From Ruminiclostridium sufflavum DSM 19573 (GTDB lineage: Bacteria; Bacillota; Clostridia; Acetivibrionales; DSM-1351), in NCBI RefSeq assembly GCF_003208175.1, contig NZ_QKMR01000005.1, forward strand, positions 150,298 through 214,297: a DNA stretch of 64,000 nt. Direction: 5' to 3'. The position numbers and the translations under genes are program-made. A model generated the notes under the pieces. It was not told the DNA's origin. It saw only the letters and a list, made by a program, of their open reading frames with translations, and ran no database searches. Of this stretch, positions 26,845 through 37,113 are shown piece after piece (the first letter of the stretch is position 1; every line of letters begins with the position of its first letter).

Positions 26845-28059
26845 TTATTTAATATCCTTGCCCTTGAGCAGCTGAGCCCTGACCTTTATAGGAAGACCAA
26901 ACAGGTTGATAAAGCCTTCTGAATCCTTCTGGTTATATACCTCATCCTTGTCAAAGGTTGCAATTTCTTCACTGTATAATGAATATTCTGATTTGGCACC
27001 CGCCGGCATGCAGTTGCCTTTATACAGCTTCATTCGTACTGTACCGGTAACTGTCTCCTGAGTTTTATCGACAAATGCCGATAAGGCTTCACGAAGAGGA
27101 GTGAACCATTGTCCAAAATATACTAATTCAGAAAATCTCTGAGCGACAAGATCCTTGTAGTGAATTGTGTCTCTGTCCAGACAAAGCAGCTCTAATTCTC
27201 TGTGAGCGGCATAAAGCACAGTTCCGCCCGGAGTTTCGTATACTCCTCTTGACTTCATGCCCACAAGCCTGTTTTCAACCATATCGGCGATACCCACACC
27301 GTTTTCGCCGGCAGCCTTGTTCAATACATCCATTAATTCAATCGGACTGTACTCAATACCATTAACTTTTTTAGGGATACCCTTTTCAAAATAAATCTCA
27401 ACATATGTCGGCGCGTCCGGAGCTTTTTCCGGTGAAACCATCAGCTTTAAAATTTTATCGTACTGGGGTTCGTTCCAGGGGTCTTCCAGATCCATGCCTT
27501 CATGACTGAGATGCCAAAGATTTTTGTCCATACTGTAGTTGTCTTTCTTTGTAACAGGGACAGGAATATTTCTTGCAATTGCATAATCTATTTCTTCTTC
27601 TCTTGACTTAATATCCCATATTCTCCATGGAGCTATTATTTTAAGCTGCGGAGCCAGAGCTTTAACTGTCAGCTCAAATCTTACCTGATCGTTTCCTTTT
27701 CCGGTGCAGCCGTGACAAATAGCAGTACAGCCTTCTTTCAATGCTATTTCAACCATTCTTTTGGCTATTATAGGCCTTGCAAAGGAGGTACCCAAAAGAT
27801 ACTTTCCCTCATATACAGCGCCGGCCTTCAATGTAGGATAAATAAAGTCAGTTATAAATTCTTCCCTCAAATCCTCTATATAAAGTTTTGAAGCGCCTGT
27901 TTTAATTGCTTTTTCGTGCAATGGCTCCAGTTCATCTCCCTGTCCGACATCACCGGCCATTGCGATTACTTCGTAATCATAGTTTTCCTTCAGCCACGGA
28001 ATAATTATTGAGGTATCAAGACCACCTGAATAAGCTAATAAAACCTTTTCTTTGCTCAT
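26845..28059 (-). CDS. argG: Argininosuccinate synthase
   Basis: 404-residue argininosuccinate synthase: citrulline, aspartate and ATP to argininosuccinate. The PP-loop [10 protein letters not shown] is at residues 9-18, followed by [11 protein letters not shown] and [15 protein letters not shown]. Start at ATG 28057-28059 with AAAGGATGG before it; the frame upstream of this has no support. First gene of argG-argH on the minus strand. Confidence 0.97.
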   Translation of the reverse strand: MSKEKVLLAYSGGLDTSIIIPWLKENYDYEVIAMAGDVGQGDELEPLHEKAIKTGASKLYIEDLREEFITDFIYPTLKAGAVYEGKYLLGTSFARPIIAKRMVEIALKEGCTAICHGCTGKGNDQVRFELTVKALAPQLKIIAPWRIWDIKSREEEIDYAIARNIPVPVTKKDNYSMDKNLWHLSHEGMDLEDPWNEPQYDKILKLMVSPEKAPDAPTYVEIYFEKGIPKKVNGIEYSPIELMDVLNKAAGENGVGIADMVENRLVGMKSRGVYETPGGTVLYAAHRELELLCLDRDTIHYKDLVAQRFSELVYFGQWFTPLREALSAFVDKTQETVTGTVRMKLYKGNCMPAGAKSEYSLYSEEIATFDKDEVYNQKDSEGFINLFGLPIKVRAQLLKGKDIK

Positions 28060-28421
28060 ATTTACCATCCTTTCAGCCGGGAAATCCCGACGGCAATCAA
28101 TTATTATAAATAAAAAAAACAATACTATAAATTTATGCTAAAATATATTATAAACGAATTCCTAATTTGCGGGAAGTTTTACTTCCGGAAGAATTAAGCT
28201 TGTATTAATAATAAATTTACAATAATGATTATACAATGTTTTGTATAAATATTCAACATGATTTTATATTTATACAAAAATATTTGTAAATGCAGTAATA
28301 AAACGTCTGACGAACCAATGCAATTTATTATTTTAATGAAGGCTGATAACTCAACTTTTCCTGTTTAAAATTGAGTTGGTCTTTTAAAGGCTTGGTATAT
28401 TTTAAAATATGGAGGTTACTA
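28060..28421. other. Divergent intergenic region argG / ruvC
   Basis: 362 AT-rich bases between the divergent argG and ruvC starts. One hairpin-like inverted repeat, AACTCAA / TTGAGTT, lies at about 28351-28379 before ruvC. I see no T-box motif and no unambiguous ArgR boxes or promoter boxes. Confidence 0.4.
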
Positions 28422-28922
28422 ATGATAATAATGGGAATTGACCCCGGATTTGCAATTACAGGCTATGGTGTTGTAAAATATGAGGGGAACAGATTTTCGG
28501 TTCTGGAATACGGTGCGGTTACAACAGAGGCATCAATGAAGCTTTCACAAAGACTTTTGGTACTGTATAATGAACTGGAGATTTTAATAGATAAATTTAA
28601 GCCGGATGCAATAGCAATAGAAGAATTGTTTTTTAATAAAAATATAAAAACCGCCCTTAATGTCGGACATGGCAGAGGTGTATCAGTGCTTGCCGCCGCG
28701 AAGGCAGGTGTTGAAATATATGAATATACCCCGCTGCAGGTGAAGCAGTCGGTGGTGGGATACGGCAGAGCCGAGAAGACCCAGATACAGCAGATGGTTA
28801 AGGCTATTTTGAATTTAAGCGCAATACCCAAGCCGGACGATGTTGCAGATGCCTTGGCAATTGCCATTTGTCATGGGAATTCTTACAGGATGGGAGCTAT
28901 TTTGGGTAATAATAACTTTTAG
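28422..28922 (+). CDS. ruvC: Holliday junction endonuclease RuvC
   Basis: 166-residue RuvC resolvase, which cuts Holliday junctions in homologous recombination. The acidic active site is complete: Asp in MGIDPGFA, Glu in IEELFF, and Asp pair in [15 protein letters not shown] lies 6 bases before ATG 28422; ATG 28431 is a possible second start. First of ruvC-ruvA-ruvB. Confidence 0.96.
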   Translation: MIIMGIDPGFAITGYGVVKYEGNRFSVLEYGAVTTEASMKLSQRLLVLYNELEILIDKFKPDAIAIEELFFNKNIKTALNVGHGRGVSVLAAAKAGVEIYEYTPLQVKQSVVGYGRAEKTQIQQMVKAILNLSAIPKPDDVADALAIAICHGNSYRMGAILGNNNF

Positions 28923-29027
28923 ATATTGTGCACATTTTAATTAAGCTTTGCAAATATGGCACAAAGGTCTTGAACAGTAAATGTTTCCATAAAATAAAAA
29001 AGTACATAAATCAGCGGAGAGTGAAAA

Positions 29028-29633
29028 ATGTTTGCATATGTAAAGGGAACCTTGGAGTACAAGGAAAGCAGCAGTATAGTTGTAGAAGCAGGAGGAATAG
29101 GATACAGGATTTTTACCTCAGTATCAACAATAAACAGTGTGGGTCAAATAGGAACAAAGGTAAAAATATTCACACATTATTATGTCAGAGAAGATCTGGT
29201 TGCTTTATACGGCTTCCATACACCTGAAGAGCTTGGTATGTTTGAAATGCTTATTTCTGTATCGGGAGTGGGGCCTAAAGCTGCTGTTTCACTTGCATCA
29301 ACGTTGTCACCGTCGAAATTTGCACTGGCAGTGGTTTCACAGGATATCAAATCATTGACAAAAGCTCAGGGTGTGGGTGCCAAAGTGGCTCAAAGGATTA
29401 TTCTGGAGCTAAAGGACAAGATATCAAAGGAACAGCTTACAGATAATACTTTTGGGTGCACGAATTCAGACCTGCAGGGAGTAAGTGACTGTGCCATGTC
29501 TGAGGCGGTAAGCGCTCTGATGGTACTGGGATACGGCTCCTTTGAAGCTTCAAGCTCGGTCAATAGGGTGTATGCAGACGGAATGAGTGTAGAAGAGACT
29601 ATAATGAAGGCGCTTAAAGCCTTGTCAAAATAA
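29028..29633 (+). CDS. ruvA: Holliday junction helicase subunit RuvA
   Basis: 201-residue RuvA, the junction-binding tetramer partner of RuvB. Domain I (1-64, OB fold, MFAYVKGTLEY), helix-hairpin-helix region (SGVGPKAA and GVGAKVAQRI) and the C-terminal RuvB-contact domain (SEAVSALMVLGY) are visible. GGAGAG precedes the ATG. Confidence 0.96.
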   Translation: MFAYVKGTLEYKESSSIVVEAGGIGYRIFTSVSTINSVGQIGTKVKIFTHYYVREDLVALYGFHTPEELGMFEMLISVSGVGPKAAVSLASTLSPSKFALAVVSQDIKSLTKAQGVGAKVAQRIILELKDKISKEQLTDNTFGCTNSDLQGVSDCAMSEAVSALMVLGYGSFEASSSVNRVYADGMSVEETIMKALKALSK

Positions 29634-29663
29634 GGGCTGCTGTCATAGACGTCATGGCGGGCT

Positions 29664-29733
29664 TAACTAAAGGTAATTACGGTTCAAGCTTTGCCAAATT
29701 TTTGTGCCAGAGCCGGGCGTGGAGGTTAAGATG
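29664..29733 (+). promoter_or_regulatory. MITE-like left end plus hairpin/ribosome-binding leader of ruvB
   Basis: AACTAAAGGTAATTACGG (29664-29681) and TTCAAGC are the family's left end. It is followed by TTTTGTGCC, a short loop, GGGCGTGGAGGTTAAG and the ruvB ATG. The GCC/GGC mini-stem next to the GGAGG site recurs before the SPFH gene, the GntR gene and a 31-codon frame at 57749. Confidence 0.5.
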
Positions 29734-30732
29734 GAAGAGGAGAGACTGGTGAATCGCGAGACTCATTCGGAGGATATTGATGAGCTGAGCTTGAGACCAA
29801 AAAAGCTTGAAGAATATGTAGGACAGTCAAAGGTTAAAAATAACCTTAATATATTTATCGAGGCAGCAAAAAAAAGAAAGGAGGCGCTGGATCATGTATT
29901 GCTCTACGGACCTCCGGGTTTGGGAAAGACCACGCTTGCAAGCATAATTTCATCTGAAATGGGCGTAAATCTCAGGATAACGTCCGGACCGGCTATTGAG
30001 AAGGCAGGTGACTTGGCTGCGATACTTACAAATCTGAGCACTCATGATGTGCTTTTTATTGATGAAATTCACCGGCTCAACAGGAGTGTGGAGGAAATAT
30101 TGTATCCGGCAATGGAGGACTATGCCTTGGATATAATTATAGGAAAGGGGCCAAGTGCGCGTTCCATAAGAATTGACCTGCCCAAGTTTACCTTGATAGG
30201 CGCCACTACAAGGGCGGGGCTCCTTACTGCTCCTCTGAGAGACAGGTTTGGTGTCATAAATAAGCTGGAGATGTATACTGCTGACGAGCTTAAGCATATT
30301 GTAAAGCGTTCGGCAGGAATACTTAATATAGAGCTTGATGATAAAGGTGCTTATGAGATTGCGAGAAGGTCAAGAGGGACACCCAGAATTGCAAACAGGC
30401 TTTTAAAAAGAGTACGTGATTTTGCACAGGTAATAGGCGGCGGTAAAATAGATTTAAAGGTTGCAAGGCATGCTCTTGATGCCCTTGAGGTGGATGAAAT
30501 CGGTCTGGACGGTGTGGACAGAAACATGCTGCTGAGTATAATCACCAAATTCAGCGGCGGGCCTGTCGGACTTGATACTCTTGCAGCATCTATAGGAGAG
30601 GATTCCGGAACAATAGAGGATGTATATGAGCCGTTTCTTATCCAGCTTGGGTATATTAACAAGACACCGAGAGGAAGAATGGCTACAAAACATGCATATG
30701 AGCATTTCGGACTGCCCTTTGGTGATGAATAA
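29731..30732 (+). CDS. ruvB: Holliday junction helicase motor RuvB
   Basis: 333-residue AAA+ branch-migration motor. Walker [10 protein letters not shown], Walker B FIDEIHRL, sensor 1 GATTRAGLL, arginine finger region and the C-terminal winged helix ([24 protein letters not shown]) are present. ATG 29731 follows GTGGAGG; the in-frame ATG-like starts upstream belong to the leader hairpin. Confidence 0.97.
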   Translation: MEEERLVNRETHSEDIDELSLRPKKLEEYVGQSKVKNNLNIFIEAAKKRKEALDHVLLYGPPGLGKTTLASIISSEMGVNLRITSGPAIEKAGDLAAILTNLSTHDVLFIDEIHRLNRSVEEILYPAMEDYALDIIIGKGPSARSIRIDLPKFTLIGATTRAGLLTAPLRDRFGVINKLEMYTADELKHIVKRSAGILNIELDDKGAYEIARRSRGTPRIANRLLKRVRDFAQVIGGGKIDLKVARHALDALEVDEIGLDGVDRNMLLSIITKFSGGPVGLDTLAASIGEDSGTIEDVYEPFLIQLGYINKTPRGRMATKHAYEHFGLPFGDE

Positions 30733-30798
30733 AAGGATTTCTCCTCAAGGGTGTCAGAATAATTTTAATTAAGACTTGTGGAAAAGGAGAATAAAATA

Positions 30799-31314
30799 AT
30801 GAAGCTGTTATTACACATGTGCTGCGGCCCATGCTCCACATATCCTGTACAGGAGCTTTTAAAGGAGAAGTTTGCAATAGAGGGCTATTATTACAATCCC
30901 AATATTCATCCCATTGAGGAGCATACCAGAAGAAAAGAAAATGTTGAAAAGCTCAGCTGCTTAACAGATATTCCTGTAGTATATGATGATGATTTCAGAC
31001 AGGATGAATGGGAAGCCATGAAGGATACAGGAGAAGCCAGATGTCACAGGTGCTACAGCTTACGGCTGGAAAAAACCGCAGGTTATGCCGCAGAAAATGG
31101 TTATGGAGCTTTTACCACAACACTTTTGGTAAGTCCGTATCAAAAGCATGCTTTGATAAAAGAGCTTGGGATGTTTTATGCGGAAAAGTACGGTGTGGAA
31201 TTTGTATACAGGGATTTCAGGCCGGGCTTCAGGCAGGGGCAGCAGATGGCGAAGGATATGGGACTTTATCGCCAGAAGTACTGCGGCTGCATTCTGTCAT
31301 TAAACAACAAATAA
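30799..31314 (+). CDS. queH: Epoxyqueuosine reductase QueH
   Basis: 171-residue QueH, which reduces epoxyqueuosine to queuosine in tRNA and stands in for QueG in many anaerobes. The Cys motifs are present: MCCGPC near the N terminus, CHRCYSLRLE in the middle and YCGCILS at the end, in line with the Fe-S and redox Cys of the family. ATG 30799 follows AAAGGAGA; a GTG at 30778 is in frame. Behind ruvB, as in other Clostridia. Confidence 0.92.
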   Translation: MKLLLHMCCGPCSTYPVQELLKEKFAIEGYYYNPNIHPIEEHTRRKENVEKLSCLTDIPVVYDDDFRQDEWEAMKDTGEARCHRCYSLRLEKTAGYAAENGYGAFTTTLLVSPYQKHALIKELGMFYAEKYGVEFVYRDFRPGFRQGQQMAKDMGLYRQKYCGCILSLNNK

Positions 31315-31318
31315 AAAC

Positions 31319-31344
31319 AGGCTTGAAACGTAATTGACTTTAGA
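31319..31344 (-). repeat. MITE-like repeat end fragment
   Basis: On the minus strand CTAAAGTCAATTACG, TTTCAAGC is the family's left end. It lies directly after queH and faces the copy at 31510 in the opposite orientation. Confidence 0.6.
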
Positions 31345-31509
31345 AGCTGTTGTTTACAAAAGTGTTACATTTTTTTTAAAACTCAGATATGTATTTTCTA
31401 TTTTTCTTAATAATAGTATACTAACTTATATACATATAATGGTTGACAATTTATGTAGATTGATACCAAACAATATAAAAGGACAAGTATTGAAATGCTT
31501 CCTGTAACG

Positions 31510-31581
31510 GACTAAAGTCAATTACGGTTCAAGCCTTCAAAACGACAGAATACCGGGATAATACTTATGCTTCAGGAGGAT
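31510..31581 (+). repeat. MITE-like left arm that supplies the amidase ribosome binding site
   Basis: Starts GACTAAAGTCAATTACGG, TTCAAGCCTTC, continues with a worn hairpin and ends CTTCAGGAGGAT, which matches CTTTCAGGAGGATTGAGC in the copy at 16720. The AGGAGGAT is the ribosome binding site of the amidase gene at 31592. Confidence 0.7.
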
Positions 31582-31591
31582 AAAACAAAAG

Positions 31592-33148
31592 ATGAAAAAA
31601 TTGCTTATACTATTTGGAATGATTTTTAGCTTTATAACAGCCTTTTCGGCAGCAGCCTTTGCGCAGCAGCCTATAAATGTGATAGTTAACGAAAAAAAAA
31701 TAAACTTTCCGGATGCGCAGCCGTTTATTGATTCAAATAACAGAACTCAGACACCTGTAAAATTTATTGCGGAAGAATTAGGTGCTGATGTATCGTGGAA
31801 CGGAGAAGAAAAAAAGGCAACCTTTGTTATGGGAGATATAACCCTGGTGCTGTACATAGGAGACATAAATTATACAATAAACGGACAAGTCAGGCAAATG
31901 GATACTTCTGCACTTTTAAAGGACGACAGAACCTATGTACCTGCAAAATATGTGGCAGAAGCTTTCGGAGCTGAAGTGCGCTGGGAGTCATCATCTAAAA
32001 CAGTGTATGTCAATATGGACAAAGGTGACAATAATGATAATACAGCAAAGGATAATGACAGCACTGGTACCGATAATCCTGCCGATGCGACAGATGCAAA
32101 TAATACAGAGGATACAGCCCAGGAACCCGAGGGAGAGAATAACGGTACAGCTTCGGGAACTCCGGCGGTCACTTTAAAGACTGTAAAAGCTTCAATGACT
32201 TATTATAATAAATATGACAGGGTTTATTTCGCACTGAAGGGCATAAAGCTGGCCAATGTCGGCTCTACAGTGACAAATTACTTTACTGAGTCATATGATA
32301 CGAAAAACAACAAATATACAATAACCTTGCCTGCAAGCTTCCCTGTATGCCTTGCCGAGGAGGTATTTAACATTAATGATTCAAGGGTAAGTACTGTTGA
32401 AATCCGCAGGAATTTTAAAACATATGATACTCAAATAGTTATTAGCGCAAAAAAACAATTCAAATTTTTTATATCATATAATGAAAAGCTGAATCAGTCT
32501 GAAATAAATTTATTGACACCGGCAAAGGACGGAGAACTGCTGGTGGTTATTGATGCCGGACATGGAGGTATAGACCCGGGCGCTTGTTATAGTAATACAT
32601 ATGAAAAGGATTTGAATCTGGCAATTGCATTAAAGCTTGAAAAGCTTCTCAAGGAAAAGAATATAAAAACCTTTATGCTCAGGCAGGATGACACCTTTGT
32701 TGCCTTGTACGACAGGCCGTATATTGCAAATGCATTAAATGCATCGCTGTTTATAAGTATTCATAACAATTCAATAGATAACGGCAAGGTCAGCGGTACA
32801 GAAACTTTGTACTATCCAGAAAAGGACGGAGATACTTCCTTTACCGGAGAGAAGTTTGCGAAAATAATTCAGGATTCCTTAATAAATAAGCTCAAAACGG
32901 TTAACAGAAAAACTGTTGAAAGGCCGCTGCTTGTGGTGCTGAGGTATACTAAAATGCCTGCGGCCCTGTCTGAAATAGGATTTTTGACAAGTGCTTCCGA
33001 TTTGAAAAACTTAAAAAGCGAAGCTTTTCAGCAAAAAACTGCGGAAGCTCTTCGCGATGCTATAGTCAAAGGATTGGGACAGCTGCAGGCGGAAAAGAAA
33101 AGTGCTTTTGCAGAGCCTGAAAGTGAAGGAAGCACATTTATAGAATAG
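31592..33148 (+). CDS. N-acetylmuramoyl-L-alanine amidase (Amidase_3) with copper-amine-oxidase-like stalk domain
   Basis: 518-residue secreted cell-wall amidase that cuts the bond between MurNAc and the stem peptide. Signal peptide (1-24, AFA-QQP), copper-amine-oxidase N-terminal-like domain (about 28-142, PVKFIAEELGADVSWN and RTYVPAKYVAEAFGAEVRW), acidic Asn/Asp/Thr linker (143-190), an AMIN-like beta domain (about 195-310) and the Zn-dependent Amidase_3 domain (325-505). Zn ligands: His in DAGHGG, Glu in YEKDLN, His in ISIHNNS; catalytic Glu in LSEIGFL. Its ribosome binding site comes from a repeat copy. Confidence 0.93.
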   Translation: MKKLLILFGMIFSFITAFSAAAFAQQPINVIVNEKKINFPDAQPFIDSNNRTQTPVKFIAEELGADVSWNGEEKKATFVMGDITLVLYIGDINYTINGQVRQMDTSALLKDDRTYVPAKYVAEAFGAEVRWESSSKTVYVNMDKGDNNDNTAKDNDSTGTDNPADATDANNTEDTAQEPEGENNGTASGTPAVTLKTVKASMTYYNKYDRVYFALKGIKLANVGSTVTNYFTESYDTKNNKYTITLPASFPVCLAEEVFNINDSRVSTVEIRRNFKTYDTQIVISAKKQFKFFISYNEKLNQSEINLLTPAKDGELLVVIDAGHGGIDPGACYSNTYEKDLNLAIALKLEKLLKEKNIKTFMLRQDDTFVALYDRPYIANALNASLFISIHNNSIDNGKVSGTETLYYPEKDGDTSFTGEKFAKIIQDSLINKLKTVNRKTVERPLLVVLRYTKMPAALSEIGFLTSASDLKNLKSEAFQQKTAEALRDAIVKGLGQLQAEKKSAFAEPESEGSTFIE

Positions 33149-33267
33149 TAAGAATTAAAAAAACGGCAAGGTCAATTCAGACTAAAGTTTTGGGAAATAA
33201 TAAAAAACAGATATATAGTCTATAATTATCATATGGTAATTTTTTCAAGAAATAAGGAGGACTATAT

Positions 33268-34464
33268 ATGAAAAGGTTTGTTAGTATTTTACTGGCAGTT
33301 ATGATTTTGATTTCAGGGTGTTCATTTATTGGCAAAAAACAAAGTGATTCGGATAAAATTATTCCCGATTCCGTGCAAACCGATAATGCGGGAAATTCAG
33401 CGGAAAGTGCTTTTAATATCAATAATACGGCTCAGAGCGGTTCGAGCGGTGCTTCGGCAGCTGCGACTGCTTCAAGCACAGGGAGTGACAAATTATTAAC
33501 GGATAGCAGTGGTGTGAGCGGAGGCCCCGAGGCTATTGGAATGCTGATTGACAATGGTGCCGGAAAAGGAGTTGTCAATGACCCGAAGGATAAGGACAGC
33601 ATACTGATAACACTGTATTACAGGAATAAGGAAGGCTTGCTTGTTCCGGTTACGAGAAAGGTATCAAAACAGGAAGGTGTGGCTAAGGCTGCAATAAACG
33701 GTCTTGTGGATCAGGCGGTGACCAGAGAGCAGCTGGCATATTACGGATTGTATCCTGTTTTGCCGCAGGGGACAAAGATAAAGGGTATAAGCATTAAGAA
33801 CGGAAACGCTGCCATAGATTTCTCAAAAGAATTTTTGAATGCTGAAAACAAGCAGAATGAACAAATGATGGTTTCATCTGTTGTTTACACTTTAACTGGA
33901 TTTAAAACAATTTCAAATGTTGAGATTAGAGTTGACGGTAAAACCTTGGACAGGCTTGTTAACGGGACAGATTTGTCAAAATCCAGAAACAGGCAGAATA
34001 CTTTTATAAATTCAGAGGAAACGGAGCTTAAGGAAGGCTTCATAAAGTGTGACTTATATTATATGGCATACGGAACCAAGGATATCAATTATATGATGCC
34101 GGTATCCACTCAGATAGAAAATTCAGAGGACAGCCAATTATTGGCTGCAATGTTTTCAGAGCTGAGCAAGAAACCAAGTGCTGCGGAATATTTTACGTCA
34201 TTTCCTGAAGGAACTAAATTGCTTTCTTTTGATGAAAGCAGTAATTTGGCAACCTTGAATTTTTCATCTCAGATCAGTAATTACGGAGGGTCTGAGAAAG
34301 AAAACAGCCTGTTGAATCAGATATATTATACAATAAGCCAGCTGAAAAATATTAAAAAAGTAAAAATATTGATAGACGGAAAAGAGGCCGCATTGCCGGA
34401 GGGGTCAGAGGTAGCATCGGCAAAAGCTCTTCCGGATACATGGAATAAAATAATTGATAAATAA
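33268..34464 (+). CDS. GerMN-domain lipoprotein
   Basis: 398-residue lipoprotein with lipobox LISGC (Cys18), a Ser/Ala-rich linker and two GerMN domains (about 105-225 and 250-385, each with YYR/YYM, VKA-type and IDFS / LNFS motifs). GerM-type proteins act in spore cortex formation and germination. As in Bacillus subtilis, the order gerM-rph-rdgB-phosphoesterase is kept downstream. ATG behind AAGGAGG. Ends before a strong hairpin. Confidence 0.88.
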   Translation: MKRFVSILLAVMILISGCSFIGKKQSDSDKIIPDSVQTDNAGNSAESAFNINNTAQSGSSGASAAATASSTGSDKLLTDSSGVSGGPEAIGMLIDNGAGKGVVNDPKDKDSILITLYYRNKEGLLVPVTRKVSKQEGVAKAAINGLVDQAVTREQLAYYGLYPVLPQGTKIKGISIKNGNAAIDFSKEFLNAENKQNEQMMVSSVVYTLTGFKTISNVEIRVDGKTLDRLVNGTDLSKSRNRQNTFINSEETELKEGFIKCDLYYMAYGTKDINYMMPVSTQIENSEDSQLLAAMFSELSKKPSAAEYFTSFPEGTKLLSFDESSNLATLNFSSQISNYGGSEKENSLLNQIYYTISQLKNIKKVKILIDGKEAALPEGSEVASAKALPDTWNKIIDK

Positions 34465-34501
34465 AATTTTCTGTAATGCTATTTATGAATATAGGATAAA
34501 A

Positions 34502-34540
34502 AAACAGCTGCCGCCGTGAAATATACGGCGGCAGCTGTTT
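34502..34540. terminator. Strong hairpin terminator
   Basis: 16-bp stem AAACAGCTGCCGCCGT (34502-34517) / ACGGCGGCAGCTGTTT (34525-34540). T-run is short on the plus strand (TTTG) and long on the minus strand. It separates the gerM-like gene from rph. Confidence 0.8.
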
Positions 34541-34745
34541 GATATTGACAATTTTGTTCTGATATAATTTATACGGGATTATTAGCTTTGTATAATTGGG
34601 TTTGTTTAAAAACAGGTGATTTTTATAAGCTTTTGAGGTATTATAAAAGAGCCGTATTTCGGCTGAAGCCAAAAACAAATTAAATAATGATTCGATGAAA
34701 AATTAGGCGTGGCTATAATTTATAATTTAAATTGGAGGGAATATT

Positions 34746-35462
34746 TTGAGACAAGACGGAAGAAGCAACTCACAGTTAAGAGCTGTTAAAATTACAAGAA
34801 ATTACATAAAGCATGCTGAGGGCTCTGTTCTAATTGAGGTTGGAGATACGAAGGTTATTTGTACTGCCTCTGTGGAAGAAAGAGTTCCCCCGTTCAAGAA
34901 GGATTCCGGTGAGGGATGGGTTACAGCCGAGTATTCTATGCTGCCTAGGGCAACAGGTGTAAGAAATTCAAGAGATATATCAAAGCTCAGGCTAAATGGC
35001 AGAAGTCAGGAAATCCAGCGTTTGATAGGAAGATCACTCCGGACTGTAATTGATTTAAAGCTTTTGGGTGAGAGAACAATTACTGTTGATTGCGATGTTA
35101 TTCAGGCGGACGGAGGCACAAGAACTGCTTCAATAACGGGCAGCTATGTGGCTTTGCTGGATGCATGCCGGAAGCTGAAAGATGACGGCTTGATTTCCCG
35201 GATGCCTGTAATCGGTTTTGTAGCAGCTACAAGTGTTGGAATAGTAAAGGGTGAAGAAATGCTGGATTTATGTTATGCTGAGGACAGCAATGCCGGTGTT
35301 GATATGAATGTTGTTATGTCTGACAATGGTGAGTTTATAGAAATTCAGGCAACAGGAGAAAAAACCTGCTTTGGCAGAAAGCAGCTGGACTCCTTGCTGA
35401 GTCTGGCGCAATCAGGGATAGAAGAGCTGATAAGGGTTCAGAAGGAAGCTTTGAATAATTAA
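34746..35462 (+). CDS. rph: Ribonuclease PH
   Basis: 238-residue RNase PH, a phosphate-dependent 3'-5' exonuclease that trims tRNA ends. [11 protein letters not shown] at the start, [35 protein letters not shown] and the C-terminal EIQATGE are diagnostic. Start is TTG with GGAGGGA 6 bases upstream. Followed by rdgB 23 bases later. Confidence 0.96.
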   Translation: MRQDGRSNSQLRAVKITRNYIKHAEGSVLIEVGDTKVICTASVEERVPPFKKDSGEGWVTAEYSMLPRATGVRNSRDISKLRLNGRSQEIQRLIGRSLRTVIDLKLLGERTITVDCDVIQADGGTRTASITGSYVALLDACRKLKDDGLISRMPVIGFVAATSVGIVKGEEMLDLCYAEDSNAGVDMNVVMSDNGEFIEIQATGEKTCFGRKQLDSLLSLAQSGIEELIRVQKEALNN

Positions 35463-35485
35463 TTTGCTTTTTAGGGAGAAAACGA

Positions 35486-36079
35486 ATGAAGGTATTAATT
35501 GTTGCTACAAAAAATAAAGGCAAAATTTCCGAAATCAAAAGGGTTTTGTCAGGTATGCCTTTTGATGTGCTGTCGATGGGAGATATCGGGGTAGATATTG
35601 ATGTAGAGGAAGATGGCAAGACCTTTGAGGAAAATTCAATGAAAAAGGCACAGGAAATATGCAGAATATCAAATGAAATTGTTATTGCTGACGATTCGGG
35701 GATTGAGGTTGATTTTCTGGAGGGAGCCCCGGGTATATATTCAGCAAGGTTTGGAGGACTAGGAGCTACCGACAGGGATAGAAATGCAAAGCTTTTGGCT
35801 ATGCTTAGAGAGGTGCCGTTTGAAAAAAGGACGGCAAGATTTGTCTGTGCAATTGCAGTTGCATTTCCTGACGGGAGAGCCTTCGTTGTACGTGATACCT
35901 GTGAAGGCTTTGTGGATTTTGAGTGCAAAGGAAATAACGGATTTGGGTATGACCCTCTTTTTTATATGCCTGAATATAATAAAACCATAGCCGAATTGGA
36001 CATTGACATAAAGAATAAAATCAGCCATCGTGCAAAGGCATTAAACAAGATGGCAGAGAAAATTGAGGAATATCTGTAA
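35486..36079 (+). CDS. rdgB: XTP/dITP pyrophosphatase (RdgB/HAM1)
   Basis: 197-residue Ham1 family house-cleaning enzyme that removes non-canonical purine triphosphates. ATKNKGKISEI at the start, FEENSMKKA, ADDSGIEVDFLEGAPGIYSARF, and GNNGFGYDPLF then SHRAKAL at the end are the family motifs. GGGAGAA before ATG. Second gene of rph-rdgB-phosphoesterase. Confidence 0.96.
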   Translation: MKVLIVATKNKGKISEIKRVLSGMPFDVLSMGDIGVDIDVEEDGKTFEENSMKKAQEICRISNEIVIADDSGIEVDFLEGAPGIYSARFGGLGATDRDRNAKLLAMLREVPFEKRTARFVCAIAVAFPDGRAFVVRDTCEGFVDFECKGNNGFGYDPLFYMPEYNKTIAELDIDIKNKISHRAKALNKMAEKIEEYL

Positions 36080-36168
36080 AAAGGCTTGAATCTGAGATTC
36101 AGAGACTGGCTTTAGCCGGCCTGTGAATCTTGGAGCTCTGCTGCATAGGTTGTTTTGGGGGAAGCACA

Positions 36169-36648
36169 ATGAAGGTACTTGTAATAAGTGATACTCATGG
36201 ATATATTTCTAATGCCAGATATGCAATAGATAAAAATCCCGAGGCAGAAATGGTGATACATCTTGGTGATTACTGCAAGGATGCAGTTCAGTTAAGCAAA
36301 TTATATCCCGGTATTATATTTGAATTTGTTTCGGGGAACTGTGATAACAGAAGTAATGCTGTTTGTACTGAAAAAACCATTGAAATAGAAAATTGCAGAA
36401 TTTTTATGACACACGGGCATAATTATTCGGTTAAGCTGAATTTAAGGCCTATACTGAAAAGAGCTGAGGAAGAAAATGCAAGGCTTGTTTTATTCGGACA
36501 TACCCATATAGCCGGCATTGACAAGGAAGACAATATTCTTCTGATAAATCCCGGAAGTATTTCACAATCCCGCGGCAGTAAGCCTGAGTCATATGCTGTT
36601 TTGGATATTTCAGAGGGAAAAATAAAAGCGGATATATTCTATGTTTAG
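36169..36648 (+). CDS. YfcE/MJ0936 family metallophosphoesterase
   Basis: 159-residue phosphodiesterase-like protein. Metal ligands: VISDTHG, HLGDYC, GNCD, MTHGH and FGHTH, in the order of the calcineurin-like fold. Physiological substrate unknown (B. subtilis YsnB is the counterpart by position). ATG 36169 is preferred because of TTGGGGGAA; a frame from 36130 has no site. Confidence 0.9.
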   Translation: MKVLVISDTHGYISNARYAIDKNPEAEMVIHLGDYCKDAVQLSKLYPGIIFEFVSGNCDNRSNAVCTEKTIEIENCRIFMTHGHNYSVKLNLRPILKRAEEENARLVLFGHTHIAGIDKEDNILLINPGSISQSRGSKPESYAVLDISEGKIKADIFYV

Positions 36649-36721
36649 AAGCGGCTTTTATTGTGCCTTGAATTTTTTCGTCTGTTTGGGGGGCTTAAAA
36701 AATAAAAATTTTAAAAAGTTG

Positions 36722-36750
36722 TTGACAAAGTATACGGGGTACCTTATAAT
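36722..36750 (+). promoter_or_regulatory. Consensus sigma-A promoter of the tRNA-Gly/tRNA-Arg unit
   Basis: TTGACA (36722-36727), 17-base spacer, TATAAT (36745-36750). Perfect boxes about 50 bases upstream of tRNA-Gly. Confidence 0.9.
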
Positions 36751-36801
36751 ATTAAAAGTCAGCTGAAGAAACGCTATAAACGCTGGCGCTGAGTAATATG
36801 T

Positions 36802-36876
<75 letters not shown>

Positions 36877-36878
36877 AT

Positions 36879-36955
<77 letters not shown>

Positions 36956-36960
36956 ATTTA

Positions 36961-37010
36961 AAAAATCATTAGAAAGCAAATACCTATATTTTGCCTATCT
37001 AATGATTTTT
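36961..37010 (+). terminator. Terminator of the tRNA-Gly/tRNA-Arg unit
   Basis: AAAAATCATTAGA (36961-36973) pairs with TCTAATGATTTTT (36998-37010), then TT. Confidence 0.8.
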
Positions 37011-37032
37011 TTGTATTAGTATGCTTTCTAAT

Positions 37033-37098
37033 GAGGCTTCAGCCTCAAACCAAAACTATCAGCATATGAAATCGGTTTCTAGCCGATAGTACTTGACT
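37033..37098 (+). repeat. MITE-like repeat, right-arm type
   Basis: AGGCTTCAGCCT palindrome, AAACCAAAACTATCAG, and GCCGATAGTACTTGACTTT follow the right-arm order seen at 57440-57511. Confidence 0.65.
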
Positions 37099-37113
37099 TT
37101 TTAGTGAAGAAAC

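Noticed and set aside
28060..28421. T-box or arginine-responsive riboswitch before argG
   Set aside because: No T-box bulge motif, specifier structure or clear terminator/antiterminator pair on the argG strand.
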